18,567 nt of DNA, taken from NCBI GenBank assembly GCA_946621875.1, contig CAMOOX010000024.1, positions 1 to 18,567 of the forward strand. The letters are read 5' to 3'. The stretch comes from UBA1738 sp003453455 (GTDB lineage Bacteria > Bacillota > Clostridia > UBA1381). Shown piece after piece: positions 1 to 5,749 of the stretch. The notes below the pieces were generated by a model. The model had not been told where the DNA came from, made no database searches, and was given only the letters and a program-made list of their open reading frames with translations. A program made the position numbers and the translations under genes. Each line of letters begins with the position of its first letter. The first letter of the stretch is position 1.

Positions 1-16
1 AAGGAAGGTAAAACAA

Positions 17-409
17 ATGAAAACTATTGATGAATTCAAAAAATTTATTTCAAGGGGCAATGTTGTGGATTTAGCTGTCGGCGTTATAATGGGTAGCGCA
101 TTTACAAAAATCGTAACGTCGCTTGTTGAAAACATCATAACACCGGTTTTAAGTGTTATAACAGGAAAGGTAAATATTGCCGACCTCTCTGCAAAGGTTA
201 CAGAAGAGCTTGTTATTCCTTACGGTCAGTTCTTGCAGGCAATTATTGACTTTTTGCTAATAGCAATTTCTGTTTTTGCAATAGTTAAGATGATAAACAA
301 AATAAGAGAAAGATTTGAGAAAAAGAAAGAGGCTGAGGCTGAGCCTCCTGCACCTTCAAACGAAGAAGTACTTTTAACCGAAATCCGCGACCTTTTGAAA
401 AAGCAGTAA
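17..409 (+). CDS. mscL: Large-conductance mechanosensitive channel MscL
   Basis: Homo-oligomeric inner-membrane channel that opens under high membrane tension and releases solutes during hypo-osmotic shock. The 130-residue protein has the family layout: an amphipathic N-terminus (MKTIDEFKKFISRGNVVDLA), TM1 at about residues 15-45 with the small-residue gate stretch VGVIMGSAF, a short periplasmic loop, TM2 at about 68-92, and a charged C-terminal bundle ending in LLTEIRDLLKKQ. Length is close to the usual 130-150. A strong ribosome binding site (AAGGAAGG, bases 1-8) precedes the ATG at normal spacing. Nothing upstream is visible, so operon context is unknown. It ends at an intrinsic terminator and looks monocistronic at its 3' side. 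No key region is missing. Confidence 0.97.
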   Translation: MKTIDEFKKFISRGNVVDLAVGVIMGSAFTKIVTSLVENIITPVLSVITGKVNIADLSAKVTEELVIPYGQFLQAIIDFLLIAISVFAIVKMINKIRERFEKKKEAEAEPPAPSNEEVLLTEIRDLLKKQ

Positions 410-441
410 AAAATCGGAGCTTACTTGCTCCGATTTTTTTT
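408..441. terminator. Intrinsic terminator shared by mscL and the convergent small gene
   Basis: Perfect stem ATCGGAGC/GCTCCGAT with a 6-base loop. It is preceded by an A-run and followed by eight T on the plus strand, so it works for mscL. The A-run gives a T-run on the minus strand. The last codons of the convergent small gene (stop at 421) lie inside the hairpin, so it can act in both directions. Confidence 0.9.
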
Positions 442-630
442 AATCCTCTTGTGCCTGTATCTTCCTTTTTCCACTTCATTTACCGTTTTAGGGACTGTAT
501 ATATATCGGTATATGATGCCGCCTCTTCTTCGGTTTCAGGCGGTATCTGTATAAGTCCCGTACATTCGGTCATTGAAGCGACTGTGTTTGCATTATTCAT
601 AATATCAAATGCAAAATCTTCATCTTTCAT
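421..630 (-). CDS. Small conserved-looking protein of unknown function (69 aa)
   Basis: I cannot assign a function. The 69-residue product starts MKDEDFAFDIMNNANTVAS, has a central stretch ECTGLIQIPPETEEEAASYT followed by DIYTVPK, and ends in a strongly basic tail (RYRHKRIKKNRSK). From memory, small Clostridia proteins with an ECTGL-x-P-x-P core, an acidic run and a Y-x-x-I/L-Y motif are common and unannotated; I could not check this. There is no signal peptide or membrane segment. The start is supported by a good ribosome binding site (AAAAGGGG) 8-9 bases upstream of ATG. It lies downstream of the S26-like peptidase gene on the same strand, but a terminator at 675-713 separates them, so it probably has its own promoter. 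Its 3' end overlaps the mscL terminator. Confidence 0.7.
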   Translation of the reverse strand: MKDEDFAFDIMNNANTVASMTECTGLIQIPPETEEEAASYTDIYTVPKTVNEVEKGRYRHKRIKKNRSK

Positions 631-674
631 AATTTTTCGCCCCTTTTTATATTCCCCGAAAACGAAAAATTTAA

Positions 675-713
675 TGAAAAACAGATAAGAAATTTTATTT
701 TTCCTTATCTGTT
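675..713 (-). terminator. Intrinsic terminator after the S26-like peptidase gene
   Basis: Read on the minus strand, AACAGATAAG (680-689 complement) and CTTATCTGTT form a 10-bp perfect stem followed by a T-run. The stem includes the last sense codons and stop of the peptidase gene. It separates that gene from the small gene at 421-630. Confidence 0.75.
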
Positions 714-1171
714 ATTTTATGCTTTATTTTGCTTGCAAAGCGCACTATACGAATATAAACGCCATAAAACCGTTTTTTTAACACTTGCTTTTTACAATAA
801 TTTACATATTTTTTATCATCAAAGGACAGGTACTCATTCTCACGGTAAACACCGCACGCTAAAGCTAAAATCTGCTCGTTTTTTATGCCATGCTCACGCT
901 CAAACTGATTATCTCCGCACATAACATATCCGCTTTTTTCAATACCCACAACACGGTGCAGCACAAACTGTCCGTTTTTTCGCAAGTAAAGCGGCAAATC
1001 ATATTTTTTAAGCTTATTCGGTGCCTTTTTTAATACTACTTTATCAACATTCTGCCGTATTAAAGGCAGCATACTTGTACCCTTTGGCGAAAAAACAACG
1101 GTTTTCCCAAGTTCTATCTGCTCTTTCATTAAGGGCCACAATTCCGCAAGAGGGATTTGCTTCTTTTCCAT
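695..1171 (-). CDS. S24/S26-family peptidase-like protein, Ser/His signal-peptidase type
   Basis: The 158-residue protein has the three conserved boxes of type I signal peptidase-like proteins: PKGTSMLPLI with nucleophile Ser33, FVLHRVVGI with His72, and MCGDNQ with Asp87. In this class the general base is His, as in SipW and ER-type signal peptidases, instead of the Lys of bacterial LepB. No convincing N-terminal membrane anchor is visible, so it may not be a classical secretory signal peptidase. The C-terminal 40 residues are very basic. It starts one base after the stop of the PqqD-like gene, so the two are almost certainly translationally coupled. This pairing suggests a role in maturing a peptide or protein, but no radical SAM enzyme, exporter or obvious RiPP precursor is in the window. 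The substrate is unknown. Confidence 0.8.
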   Translation of the reverse strand: MEKKQIPLAELWPLMKEQIELGKTVVFSPKGTSMLPLIRQNVDKVVLKKAPNKLKKYDLPLYLRKNGQFVLHRVVGIEKSGYVMCGDNQFEREHGIKNEQILALACGVYRENEYLSFDDKKYVNYCKKQVLKKRFYGVYIRIVRFASKIKHKITDKEK

Positions 1172-1172
1172 A

Positions 1173-1436
1173 TCAAACCAACAGCTTTCCGTCCCTTAAC
1201 TTTTCCAAAAATTCCGAAATATCCGCTTTTGCTGTTTCTTCATCAACATCATATTCGTTTAATAGGTAAGCTAAGAGTTCCTCTTCGGTAGTTTCATTTT
1301 TAAGTTTTTCCCACAAAAATGCACCCGTTTCATTTGTAGTAACCATTGCATTAAAGTTTACCGATTCCTCGCCCGTCGCAACAGCAATATAGCTATCTGC
1401 AATCTTTCTTAAAATAAATCCGTCTTTTATTTTCAT
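1173..1436 (-). CDS. PqqD-like (RiPP recognition element) protein
   Basis: 87 residues with the PqqD/RRE pattern: an N-terminal beta region (MKIKDGFILRKIADSYIAVATG), the NETGAFLWEKL motif at about residues 35-45, then two helices (TEEELLAYLLNEYDVDEETAKADISEFLEKL) of the winged-helix fold. Such proteins normally bind leader peptides of ribosomally made peptides and hand them to modifying enzymes. Stand-alone PqqD-like genes beside peptidase genes are also common in Clostridia, and their role there is not settled. The start is supported by AAGGGAG 7 bases upstream and a near-consensus promoter at 1470-1498. It is the first gene of a two-gene unit with the S26-like peptidase. Confidence 0.85.
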   Translation of the reverse strand: MKIKDGFILRKIADSYIAVATGEESVNFNAMVTTNETGAFLWEKLKNETTEEELLAYLLNEYDVDEETAKADISEFLEKLRDGKLLV

Positions 1437-1469
1437 AAAAAATCTCCCTTATATACAAGTTTATATCCC

Positions 1470-1498
1470 ATTTTACCATATATTATACAAAAAATCAA
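1470..1498 (-). promoter_or_regulatory. Sigma-A-type promoter for the pqqD-like/peptidase pair
   Basis: On the minus strand TTGATT (1493-1498), a 17-base spacer and TAAAAT (1470-1475) lie about 35 bases upstream of the PqqD-like start. The promoter is almost back-to-back with the ruvX promoter; their -35 elements are only two bases apart. Confidence 0.75.
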
Positions 1499-1500
1499 GG

Positions 1501-1529
1501 TTGACTTTTAAAGGCTTATGTGATATGCT
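1501..1529 (+). promoter_or_regulatory. Extended -10 sigma-A-type promoter for ruvX
   Basis: TTGACT (1501-1506), a 17-base spacer, and TATGCT (1524-1529) preceded by TGn (1521-1523), which is an extended -10. It sits 19 bases before the ATG of ruvX, leaving a very short leader that holds AAGGAG. Confidence 0.75.
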
Positions 1530-1548
1530 TTGAATAAGGAGAAATATT

Positions 1549-1959
1549 ATGCGTATAATAGGAATTGACTATGGAGATTCTCGTGTTGGCATTGCTAAAT
1601 GCGATCCACTCGGAATTACTGCACAAGGCATAGGAACGATAAAAAACAAAGGCGTCGAAAAACTGCTTCTTGAATTAAAAAAGATAATTGATGATTATTT
1701 ACCCGAAAAAATAGTTATCGGACTTCCAAAAAATATGGATGGAAGTCTCGGCTTTCGTGCAGATGCAACATATGAATTTGCGGAAAATTTAAAAAGCATT
1801 TATGGCGGAGAAATCGACTTCTGGGATGAACGGCTCACGACAGTAGGTGCAGCAAGGTTTCTGACCGAAACAGGAACCTTTAAAAAGGCGCGAAAAAATG
1901 TCATTGATACGGTTTCTGCTTGCCTTATTCTTGAAGGCTATATGCAAAAAAACAGTTGA
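1549..1959 (+). CDS. ruvX: Putative pre-16S rRNA nuclease / Holliday junction resolvase-like RuvX (YqgF)
   Basis: RNase H-fold nuclease of the RuvX/YqgF family, linked to 16S rRNA 5'-end maturation and proposed as a Holliday junction resolvase. The 136-residue protein shows all hallmark motifs: IGIDYGDSRVGIA with the first catalytic Asp (residue 7), IVIGLPKNMDGS, the WDERLTT acidic motif, and the C-terminal IDTVSACLILEGYM with the last catalytic Asp. Length is typical. AAGGAG lies 7 bases before the ATG. The DUF1292 gene follows in the same direction, matching the common Firmicutes order ruvX-yrzB; the IreB-family gene that often precedes ruvX is absent here. The stop codon overlaps the promoter of the next gene. 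Confidence 0.95.
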   Translation: MRIIGIDYGDSRVGIAKCDPLGITAQGIGTIKNKGVEKLLLELKKIIDDYLPEKIVIGLPKNMDGSLGFRADATYEFAENLKSIYGGEIDFWDERLTTVGAARFLTETGTFKKARKNVIDTVSACLILEGYMQKNS

Positions 1960-1984
1960 CATATCTTTTTATATGTATTAAAAT
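1956..1984 (+). promoter_or_regulatory. Sigma-A-type promoter of the DUF1292 gene, overlapping the ruvX stop
   Basis: Consensus TTGACA (1956-1961), a 17-base spacer and TAAAAT (1979-1984), ending 29 bases before the DUF1292 ATG. The -35 element contains the ruvX TGA stop, so the DUF1292 gene can be transcribed independently of ruvX. Confidence 0.8.
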
Positions 1985-2013
1985 ATCAAATAAAACAGTT
2001 TAGGAGAAAAACG

Positions 2014-2286
2014 ATGGAAGATAATATTTTGATTTTAGAAGACGAACAGGGTAATCCCGCAGAGTTTATGGTTTATGATGTCTATGAATTTAACGGAAAG
2101 ACCTATTTCGCGCTGATTGAAGTTATTGAGGGAAGCACAGAGGAATCAGATGAAGTTGTAATTATGCGCGTTGAAGGTGAGGGTGATGACGCAGAGCTCA
2201 TTTCGATAGACGATGAGGCGGAGTTACAGGCAGCATTTGATGAATTTGTCCGCCGTGATGAAGAATTTGACGAGGAAGATAATTAG
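2014..2286 (+). CDS. DUF1292 (YrzB-like) small acidic protein
   Basis: 90-residue, strongly acidic cytosolic protein. The N-terminal half (ILILEDEQGNPAEFMVYDVYEFNGKTYFAL) and the later EVVIMRVEGEGDDAELISIDDEAELQAAFDEF match the DUF1292/YrzB family found across Firmicutes beside ruvX. No biochemical function is established for the family, and I do not infer one. AGGAG is 7 bases before ATG, and a strong promoter overlaps the preceding gene's stop. No hairpin follows the stop closely; the first clear terminator is at 2483-2519, so its mRNA should carry a 3' tail of about 200-230 bases. Confidence 0.92.
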   Translation: MEDNILILEDEQGNPAEFMVYDVYEFNGKTYFALIEVIEGSTEESDEVVIMRVEGEGDDAELISIDDEAELQAAFDEFVRRDEEFDEEDN

Positions 2287-2325
2287 TTTTTATACCCTGC
2301 AATTCTCGTATTAAGCCTATATTTT

Positions 2326-2370
2326 TTACCAACAAATTATATACGGGATATCAATATCTTTTTGCGGCAT
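2326..2370 (-). CDS. Possible 14-codon ORF with a very strong ribosome binding site
   Basis: On the minus strand the ribosome binding site AAAAGGAGG sits 5 bases before an ATG that opens a 14-codon frame (MPQKDIDIPYIICW) ended by TAA. The site is one of the strongest in the window, which is the main reason to list it. There is no recognisable homology, no conserved evidence and no clear promoter. It could be a tiny peptide gene, a leader peptide, a remnant of a degraded gene, or chance purine richness. It lies antisense to the tail of the DUF1292 transcript. Confidence 0.25.
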   Translation of the reverse strand: MPQKDIDIPYIICW

Positions 2371-2482
2371 ATACGCCTCCTTTTCCTTTTGGAACTGCCA
2401 GTGGACATATAATGCAAAAATAAGATAACCCACCTGCTTATGCAGGTAAGAAATCAGGTCTTGTTTACGGTCTGTGCGGGGC
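2330..2482. ncRNA. Possible structured RNA in the 2287-2601 spacer (family unknown)
   Basis: The 315-base spacer between the DUF1292 gene and the Amidase_6 gene has no convincing long gene. It contains a perfect ACCTGC/GCAGGT hairpin with a TTAT loop (2432-2447). This is enclosed by AAGAT...GTCTT, and the stretch ends at a strong terminator (2483-2519). Length to the terminator (about 150-190 bases) fits a small RNA such as 6S, but I could not build a full 6S-like closing stem and do not claim that family. Alternatives are a long 3' untranslated region of the DUF1292 mRNA, or a minus-strand leader for the 14-codon ORF. The strand is undecided. Confidence 0.3.
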
Positions 2483-2519
2483 AAAAAAGCTGTTTCACGA
2501 AAAGTGAAACAGCTTTTTT
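2483..2519. terminator. Strong bidirectional intrinsic terminator
   Basis: Perfect 16-bp inverted repeat: A-run plus GCTGTTTCAC, loop GAAAA, then GTGAAACAGC plus T-run. It gives a U-tract on both strands. It can end the DUF1292 transcript (plus) and, about 80 bases after the Amidase_6 stop, the minus-strand nrdD-to-amidase unit. Confidence 0.9.
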
Positions 2520-2559
2520 AATTGATTTTACATCTATTCTCCAAAAAGAGTTATTAAAA

Positions 2560-2591
2560 GGTATCTGTCCCCGGCACCGGGAAGCAATACC
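2560..2591. repeat. REP-like imperfect palindrome (CTGTCCCCGG type)
   Basis: GGTAT and ATACC form an outer 5-bp stem, and CCCGG-CA-CCGGG forms a GC-rich inner stem. The core GTATCTGTCCCCGGCACCGG resembles, from memory, the GGGGACAG-bearing extragenic palindromes found near REP-associated IS200-like (RAYT) transposases. No transposase is in the window. It lies about 10 bases beyond the Amidase_6 stop codon, a usual place for REP elements. Its GC content stands out from the surrounding AT-rich spacer. Copy number cannot be tested here. Confidence 0.5.
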
Positions 2592-2601
2592 GCAATATTT
2601 T

Positions 2602-3087
2602 TTAAGTCCCCACATTATATATGTGTATCGGCCGTATTCCGCGATAGGAATAACTGGAAATAGGACGGCAGTTGCTGTCAATACTGTGTGCGGCCACAAG
2701 CACCGTTTCAGGTGTTCCGTCGCCTGCGTCCACAACTACCGGAGAATGATTAAAATCGGGTCCTTCTTTGAATTTCAGCTGGACAATATCGCCTGCCATA
2801 ATCCTTTTAAGCTCAACCTCTTCACCTTGCGGTCCGGGTCCTCTGTTGTTTACAAGGAAGTTATATAAATATTCCACGCCCGTCCAAGAAGCTGTACGAT
2901 TGGACGCGTTTATATAATACCAGCCAAAAGTTGGCGTGTAATTCATAACTCCCGAGCCTGCAAAAAGGCACTGCGATGCAAAATTTGTGCAATCTCCGCC
3001 AAGGTCAGAAAAATCAAAAAATTCAGGATTTCTAAAATATGCCCACCTATTTGCGTATGCCACCGCCGCAACTCTATCATATCTCAT
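2602..3087 (-). CDS. Amidase_6-domain protein (putative amidase, cysteine peptidase-like)
   Basis: 161 residues made almost wholly of one domain of the Amidase_6 type (PF12671). Signature elements are YDRVAAVAYANRWAYFRNPEF at the N-terminus, FSDLGGDCTNFASQCLFAG with likely catalytic Cys33, the GWYYIN and SWTGVEYLYNFL blocks, MAGDIVQLKF at about 98-107, and FNHSPVVV with likely catalytic His114. There is no signal peptide, repeat or wall-binding domain, so it is predicted to be cytoplasmic and minimal for its family. The substrate is unknown; related domains occur in wall- and spore-associated proteins. AAAGGGTGA precedes the ATG at good spacing, but the start lies inside a 14-bp inverted repeat (3079-3120) that could gate translation. 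It is the last gene of the minus-strand run, 68 bases after the acyl ligase stop. Confidence 0.85.
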   Translation of the reverse strand: MRYDRVAAVAYANRWAYFRNPEFFDFSDLGGDCTNFASQCLFAGSGVMNYTPTFGWYYINASNRTASWTGVEYLYNFLVNNRGPGPQGEEVELKRIMAGDIVQLKFKEGPDFNHSPVVVDAGDGTPETVLVAAHSIDSNCRPISSYSYRGIRPIHIYNVGT

Positions 3088-3120
3088 AAAATTATCACCC
3101 TTTACTATTTTATGAGATAT
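3079..3120 (-). promoter_or_regulatory. Perfect 14-bp inverted repeat across the start of the Amidase_6 gene
   Basis: ATATCTCATAAAAT (3079-3092) and ATTTTATGAGATAT (3107-3120) are exact reverse complements around a 14-base loop. In the minus-strand mRNA the ribosome binding site AAAGGGTGA falls in the loop, and the ATG is paired inside the 3' arm. It could be a translation-control hairpin, possibly temperature-sensitive given its AU-rich stem, or a DNA operator. There is no U-tract, so it is not an ordinary terminator. Confidence 0.6.
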
Positions 3121-3155
3121 TTTGGAAAGTGTAACATATGCTGGTAAAAAGCCTG

Positions 3156-4862
3156 TTATACTACCGCAGTTTCTTCCTTTTCGAGTTTTCTGTAATCGAC
3201 CTTACCAATAGCCGTTTTTGGCAGGCTTTCGATAAACTCTATTTCACGCGGCATTGCATACTTTGCAATATTCTTTCGGCAATACGCAAAAAGCTCGTTT
3301 TTTGTTTCATCATTTTGCGGCACTCCCTGCTTTAAAACAACAAAAGCCTTTACCTTCTGCATTTTGTACGCGTCGGGAATTCCTACGACGCAGCAAGAAT
3401 CTACGAATTTATGCGCATTTAAAATATTTTCTATTTGCAAAGGGTACACATTGTAACCTGATGAAATTATCATTCTTTTAGCCCTTGAATGGAAATATAC
3501 AAAGCCCTCATTATCCATTGTTCCCAAATCGCCTGTATATACCCAAACGCGTCCGTCTGCATGGGTGCGCAAGGCTTTTGCCGTTTCCTCGCTATTATTA
3601 AGATATCCGCTCATAACAGTAGGTCCGGAAATCAGAATTTCACCCTCTTCGCCGTACGGAAGCTCAATTTCGGTATCGGGCCTTACAATCTTTATATATG
3701 TGTCAGGAAGCGGAATACCGATACTTCCCTCCTTAAAGATGTGATACGGCATAAGACAGCAGGCATTTACCGTTTCTGTTGTACCGTAGCCCTCACGAAT
3801 TCTCACCGTGCTTTTATGCTCCGCCAAAAAGGCGTTAAACCTTTTTGCAAGCCCTGCCGATAACGAATCTCCGCCCGAAAATACTCCTTTTAAACTGCTC
3901 AAATCCGCCCTCGCCATATTAGGAAGTCGCAAAATCGCCTCATAAAGCGTAGGAACACCTGCTATAAAATTACATTTATATTTAGTTATAAGTTTTGCAT
4001 AACTTTTTGCGGTAAATCTCGGCACTAAAACGCACCTTCCGCCGTGCGAAAGCATTGCATGAATACACACTCCAAGTCCAAATCCGTGGAAAAGCGGCAT
4101 AGCCGCAAGCATTCTGTCGCCTACCATAAACATAGGATTTGCTCCGATTACCTGCTCGGAAAGTGCATTAAAATTCTTGTTAGTTAAAACAATTCCCTTG
4201 GTAGTCCCCGTTGTGCCGCCCGAATAGAGGATAACCGCAGGGTCATCGGCTTTTTTATTTACTTTATAATTATAAAAACAGCACTTCGAAAGCTTCATAA
4301 AATCATTCCAGCGAATGATAGGTGCGTCCTGCGGTATTTTCTGAATTTTTCGTCCCTCTGTCAGCATATATCCTGCCTTGATTGGCTTTGAAAGCTCATC
4401 TTTAACGCTTGCAATGATGATATTTGTAAGCTTTGTATTATGGCGTATTGCCTCAAATTTGCCGTAGAATTGGTCAAGAGTTAAGGCTGTCACGCTTTGT
4501 GATTCGTTTAAGAAAAACTCTATTTCCTTCTCTGCTGAAAGCGGATGAATCATATTTGCAACAGCACCCACAAGATTTACCGCATAAAAGGCATAAATTG
4601 CCTGCGGACAGTTGGGCATAGCAATCGTAACTCTGTCATTTTCCCTAACGCCTATGGTTTTAAGCGCCTTTGCACACTTTTTCACGCCCTCTGCAAGCTT
4701 TTGGTAGGTTGTGGAGCGCCCCATAAAATCAAAAGCGATATTATTGGGGTATTTTTCTGCTATTTTTTCAACCATCTCAAACATCGAGCCGTCAAAATAC
4801 TCCAAATGCTCAGGGATATTGCCAAGCGAGGTTATCCACGGGGTCTTTACAATCATACTCAT
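3156..4862 (-). CDS. AMP-dependent acyl ligase (long-chain acyl-CoA synthetase-like)
   Basis: 568-residue enzyme of the ANL superfamily, which activates a carboxylic acid as acyl-AMP and normally passes it to CoA. Motifs: the ATP loop YSGGTTGTTKG at residues 213-223, the GYGTTE adenine-binding motif at 358-363, YTGD at 442-445, the hinge region SRAKRMIISSGYNVYP at 459-474, and KTAIGKVDYRKL with the adenylation Lys at about 554. Length and motifs fit FadD-like or medium/long-chain ligases; the acid itself cannot be read from sequence. The start lies 6 bases after the stop of the E2-like acyltransferase gene. Its ribosome binding site GAGGAGG is inside that gene's last codons, so translation is probably coupled. 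A product used by the neighbouring acyltransferase is a reasonable inference. There is no frameshift or truncation. Confidence 0.9.
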   Translation of the reverse strand: MSMIVKTPWITSLGNIPEHLEYFDGSMFEMVEKIAEKYPNNIAFDFMGRSTTYQKLAEGVKKCAKALKTIGVRENDRVTIAMPNCPQAIYAFYAVNLVGAVANMIHPLSAEKEIEFFLNESQSVTALTLDQFYGKFEAIRHNTKLTNIIIASVKDELSKPIKAGYMLTEGRKIQKIPQDAPIIRWNDFMKLSKCCFYNYKVNKKADDPAVILYSGGTTGTTKGIVLTNKNFNALSEQVIGANPMFMVGDRMLAAMPLFHGFGLGVCIHAMLSHGGRCVLVPRFTAKSYAKLITKYKCNFIAGVPTLYEAILRLPNMARADLSSLKGVFSGGDSLSAGLAKRFNAFLAEHKSTVRIREGYGTTETVNACCLMPYHIFKEGSIGIPLPDTYIKIVRPDTEIELPYGEEGEILISGPTVMSGYLNNSEETAKALRTHADGRVWVYTGDLGTMDNEGFVYFHSRAKRMIISSGYNVYPLQIENILNAHKFVDSCCVVGIPDAYKMQKVKAFVVLKQGVPQNDETKNELFAYCRKNIAKYAMPREIEFIESLPKTAIGKVDYRKLEKEETAVV

Positions 4863-4868
4863 ACTGCT

Positions 4869-5735
4869 TCATACCTCCTCGGCAAGCGGTTTCTCCAAAA
4901 TCTCTGGGTTTTCTAAAATGTCCTTAAAAAGTTTTATTGTTTTTGAAAAGTAATATCCGTCAGCAATGCGCTCATCTACCGTAAATCCCAAATCCACACT
5001 GTCACGCATTGTGACATTTCCGTTTTCATCATAAAACGGACGCTTTTTCCTCTCTCCGACAATAACAAAAACAGAAGTTGTGCCCCAATTAGTCAGGTGA
5101 TGATACCCTGAATGAAGCTTTATTGAACCTAAATTCGATAAAATTACCGAAGAATAGTAAGGGTCGGTTTCAACAAAGGATGCAGGAATTTTTCCGTGCC
5201 GTTCTAAAATACAGAAAAACTTAATTATTGCCTTTGAAAGGGTGCGTGGGAGCTTATTAAATATCTCCATAACCTCAGTTGTTGAGTCTTTATTATCACC
5301 CGTTCTGCAATATGTTACCTGACGGTATATTTCATTATGAACATCGTCAATATTGTAGCTATCTTTTGCATGAATAAAAGCGAGTCCCTCTTCACTGGAA
5401 TCGGTAAACTGCTTCTTTATTACAAAAGACGCGCTAACTTCATTTCTCTGGTACAGATTATTATTTGCAATAAACCTATTCATTTTGGGGCGCAGGGTTA
5501 CTGTTTTTAATATTGCCGTAACTATCGCCTGAAAGAGATTATACTTATATTCGGGGTTTTGTGAATTCTTTTTTTCAAGATATTTGCTTAAATTCGTCAG
5601 GTCTATCCTTTCCGAAACAAACGCCTCATTATCGCATCTGTTAGGAAAAATAACAGGCATTATAAAATGCATTGCATCAAGATTTTTTAATAGCACCCCG
5701 TCGCGCCTGTCACCTAATCTGCGTTTTTTGCTCAT
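4869..5735 (-). CDS. Stand-alone 2-oxoacid dehydrogenase E2-like acyltransferase with altered active site
   Basis: 288 residues resembling only the catalytic (chloramphenicol acetyltransferase-like) domain of E2 acyltransferases. The lipoyl and E1/E3-binding domains are absent. Recognisable parts are MHFIMPVIFPNR at 22-33, the middle helix region at 60-85 (NLFQAIVTAILKTV), the VILSNLGSIKLHSGYHH strand region at 197-213, VFVIVGERKKRP at 222-233, and the end motif LGFTVDERIADGYYFSKTI at 249-267. In true E2 enzymes the end motif is D-H-R-x-x-D-G and His is the catalytic base. Here it is D254-E255-R256-I-A-D259-G260, and the Glu codon GAG is clear in the DNA. It may work by another mechanism or on another donor. 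AAGGAG precedes the ATG. It lies between trxB and the acyl ligase, nearly touching both. Confidence 0.85.
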   Translation of the reverse strand: MSKKRRLGDRRDGVLLKNLDAMHFIMPVIFPNRCDNEAFVSERIDLTNLSKYLEKKNSQNPEYKYNLFQAIVTAILKTVTLRPKMNRFIANNNLYQRNEVSASFVIKKQFTDSSEEGLAFIHAKDSYNIDDVHNEIYRQVTYCRTGDNKDSTTEVMEIFNKLPRTLSKAIIKFFCILERHGKIPASFVETDPYYSSVILSNLGSIKLHSGYHHLTNWGTTSVFVIVGERKKRPFYDENGNVTMRDSVDLGFTVDERIADGYYFSKTIKLFKDILENPEILEKPLAEEV

Positions 5736-5749
5736 AACTAATCTCCTTC

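Noticed and set aside
2287..2601. Assignment of the spacer to 6S RNA
   Set aside because: Length and terminator fit, but I could not form the long closing stem and central bubble; kept only as an unassigned RNA candidate.
2454..2735. Minus-strand 93-codon frame overlapping the 3' end of the Amidase_6 gene
   Set aside because: It is a frame-shifted shadow of the amidase gene that continues through the REP-like palindrome and the terminator.
2440..2868. Plus-strand 142-codon frame opposite the Amidase_6 gene
   Set aside because: It runs through the terminator and antisense to a gene with clear family motifs; its translation looks random with scattered Cys and His, and there is no ribosome binding site.
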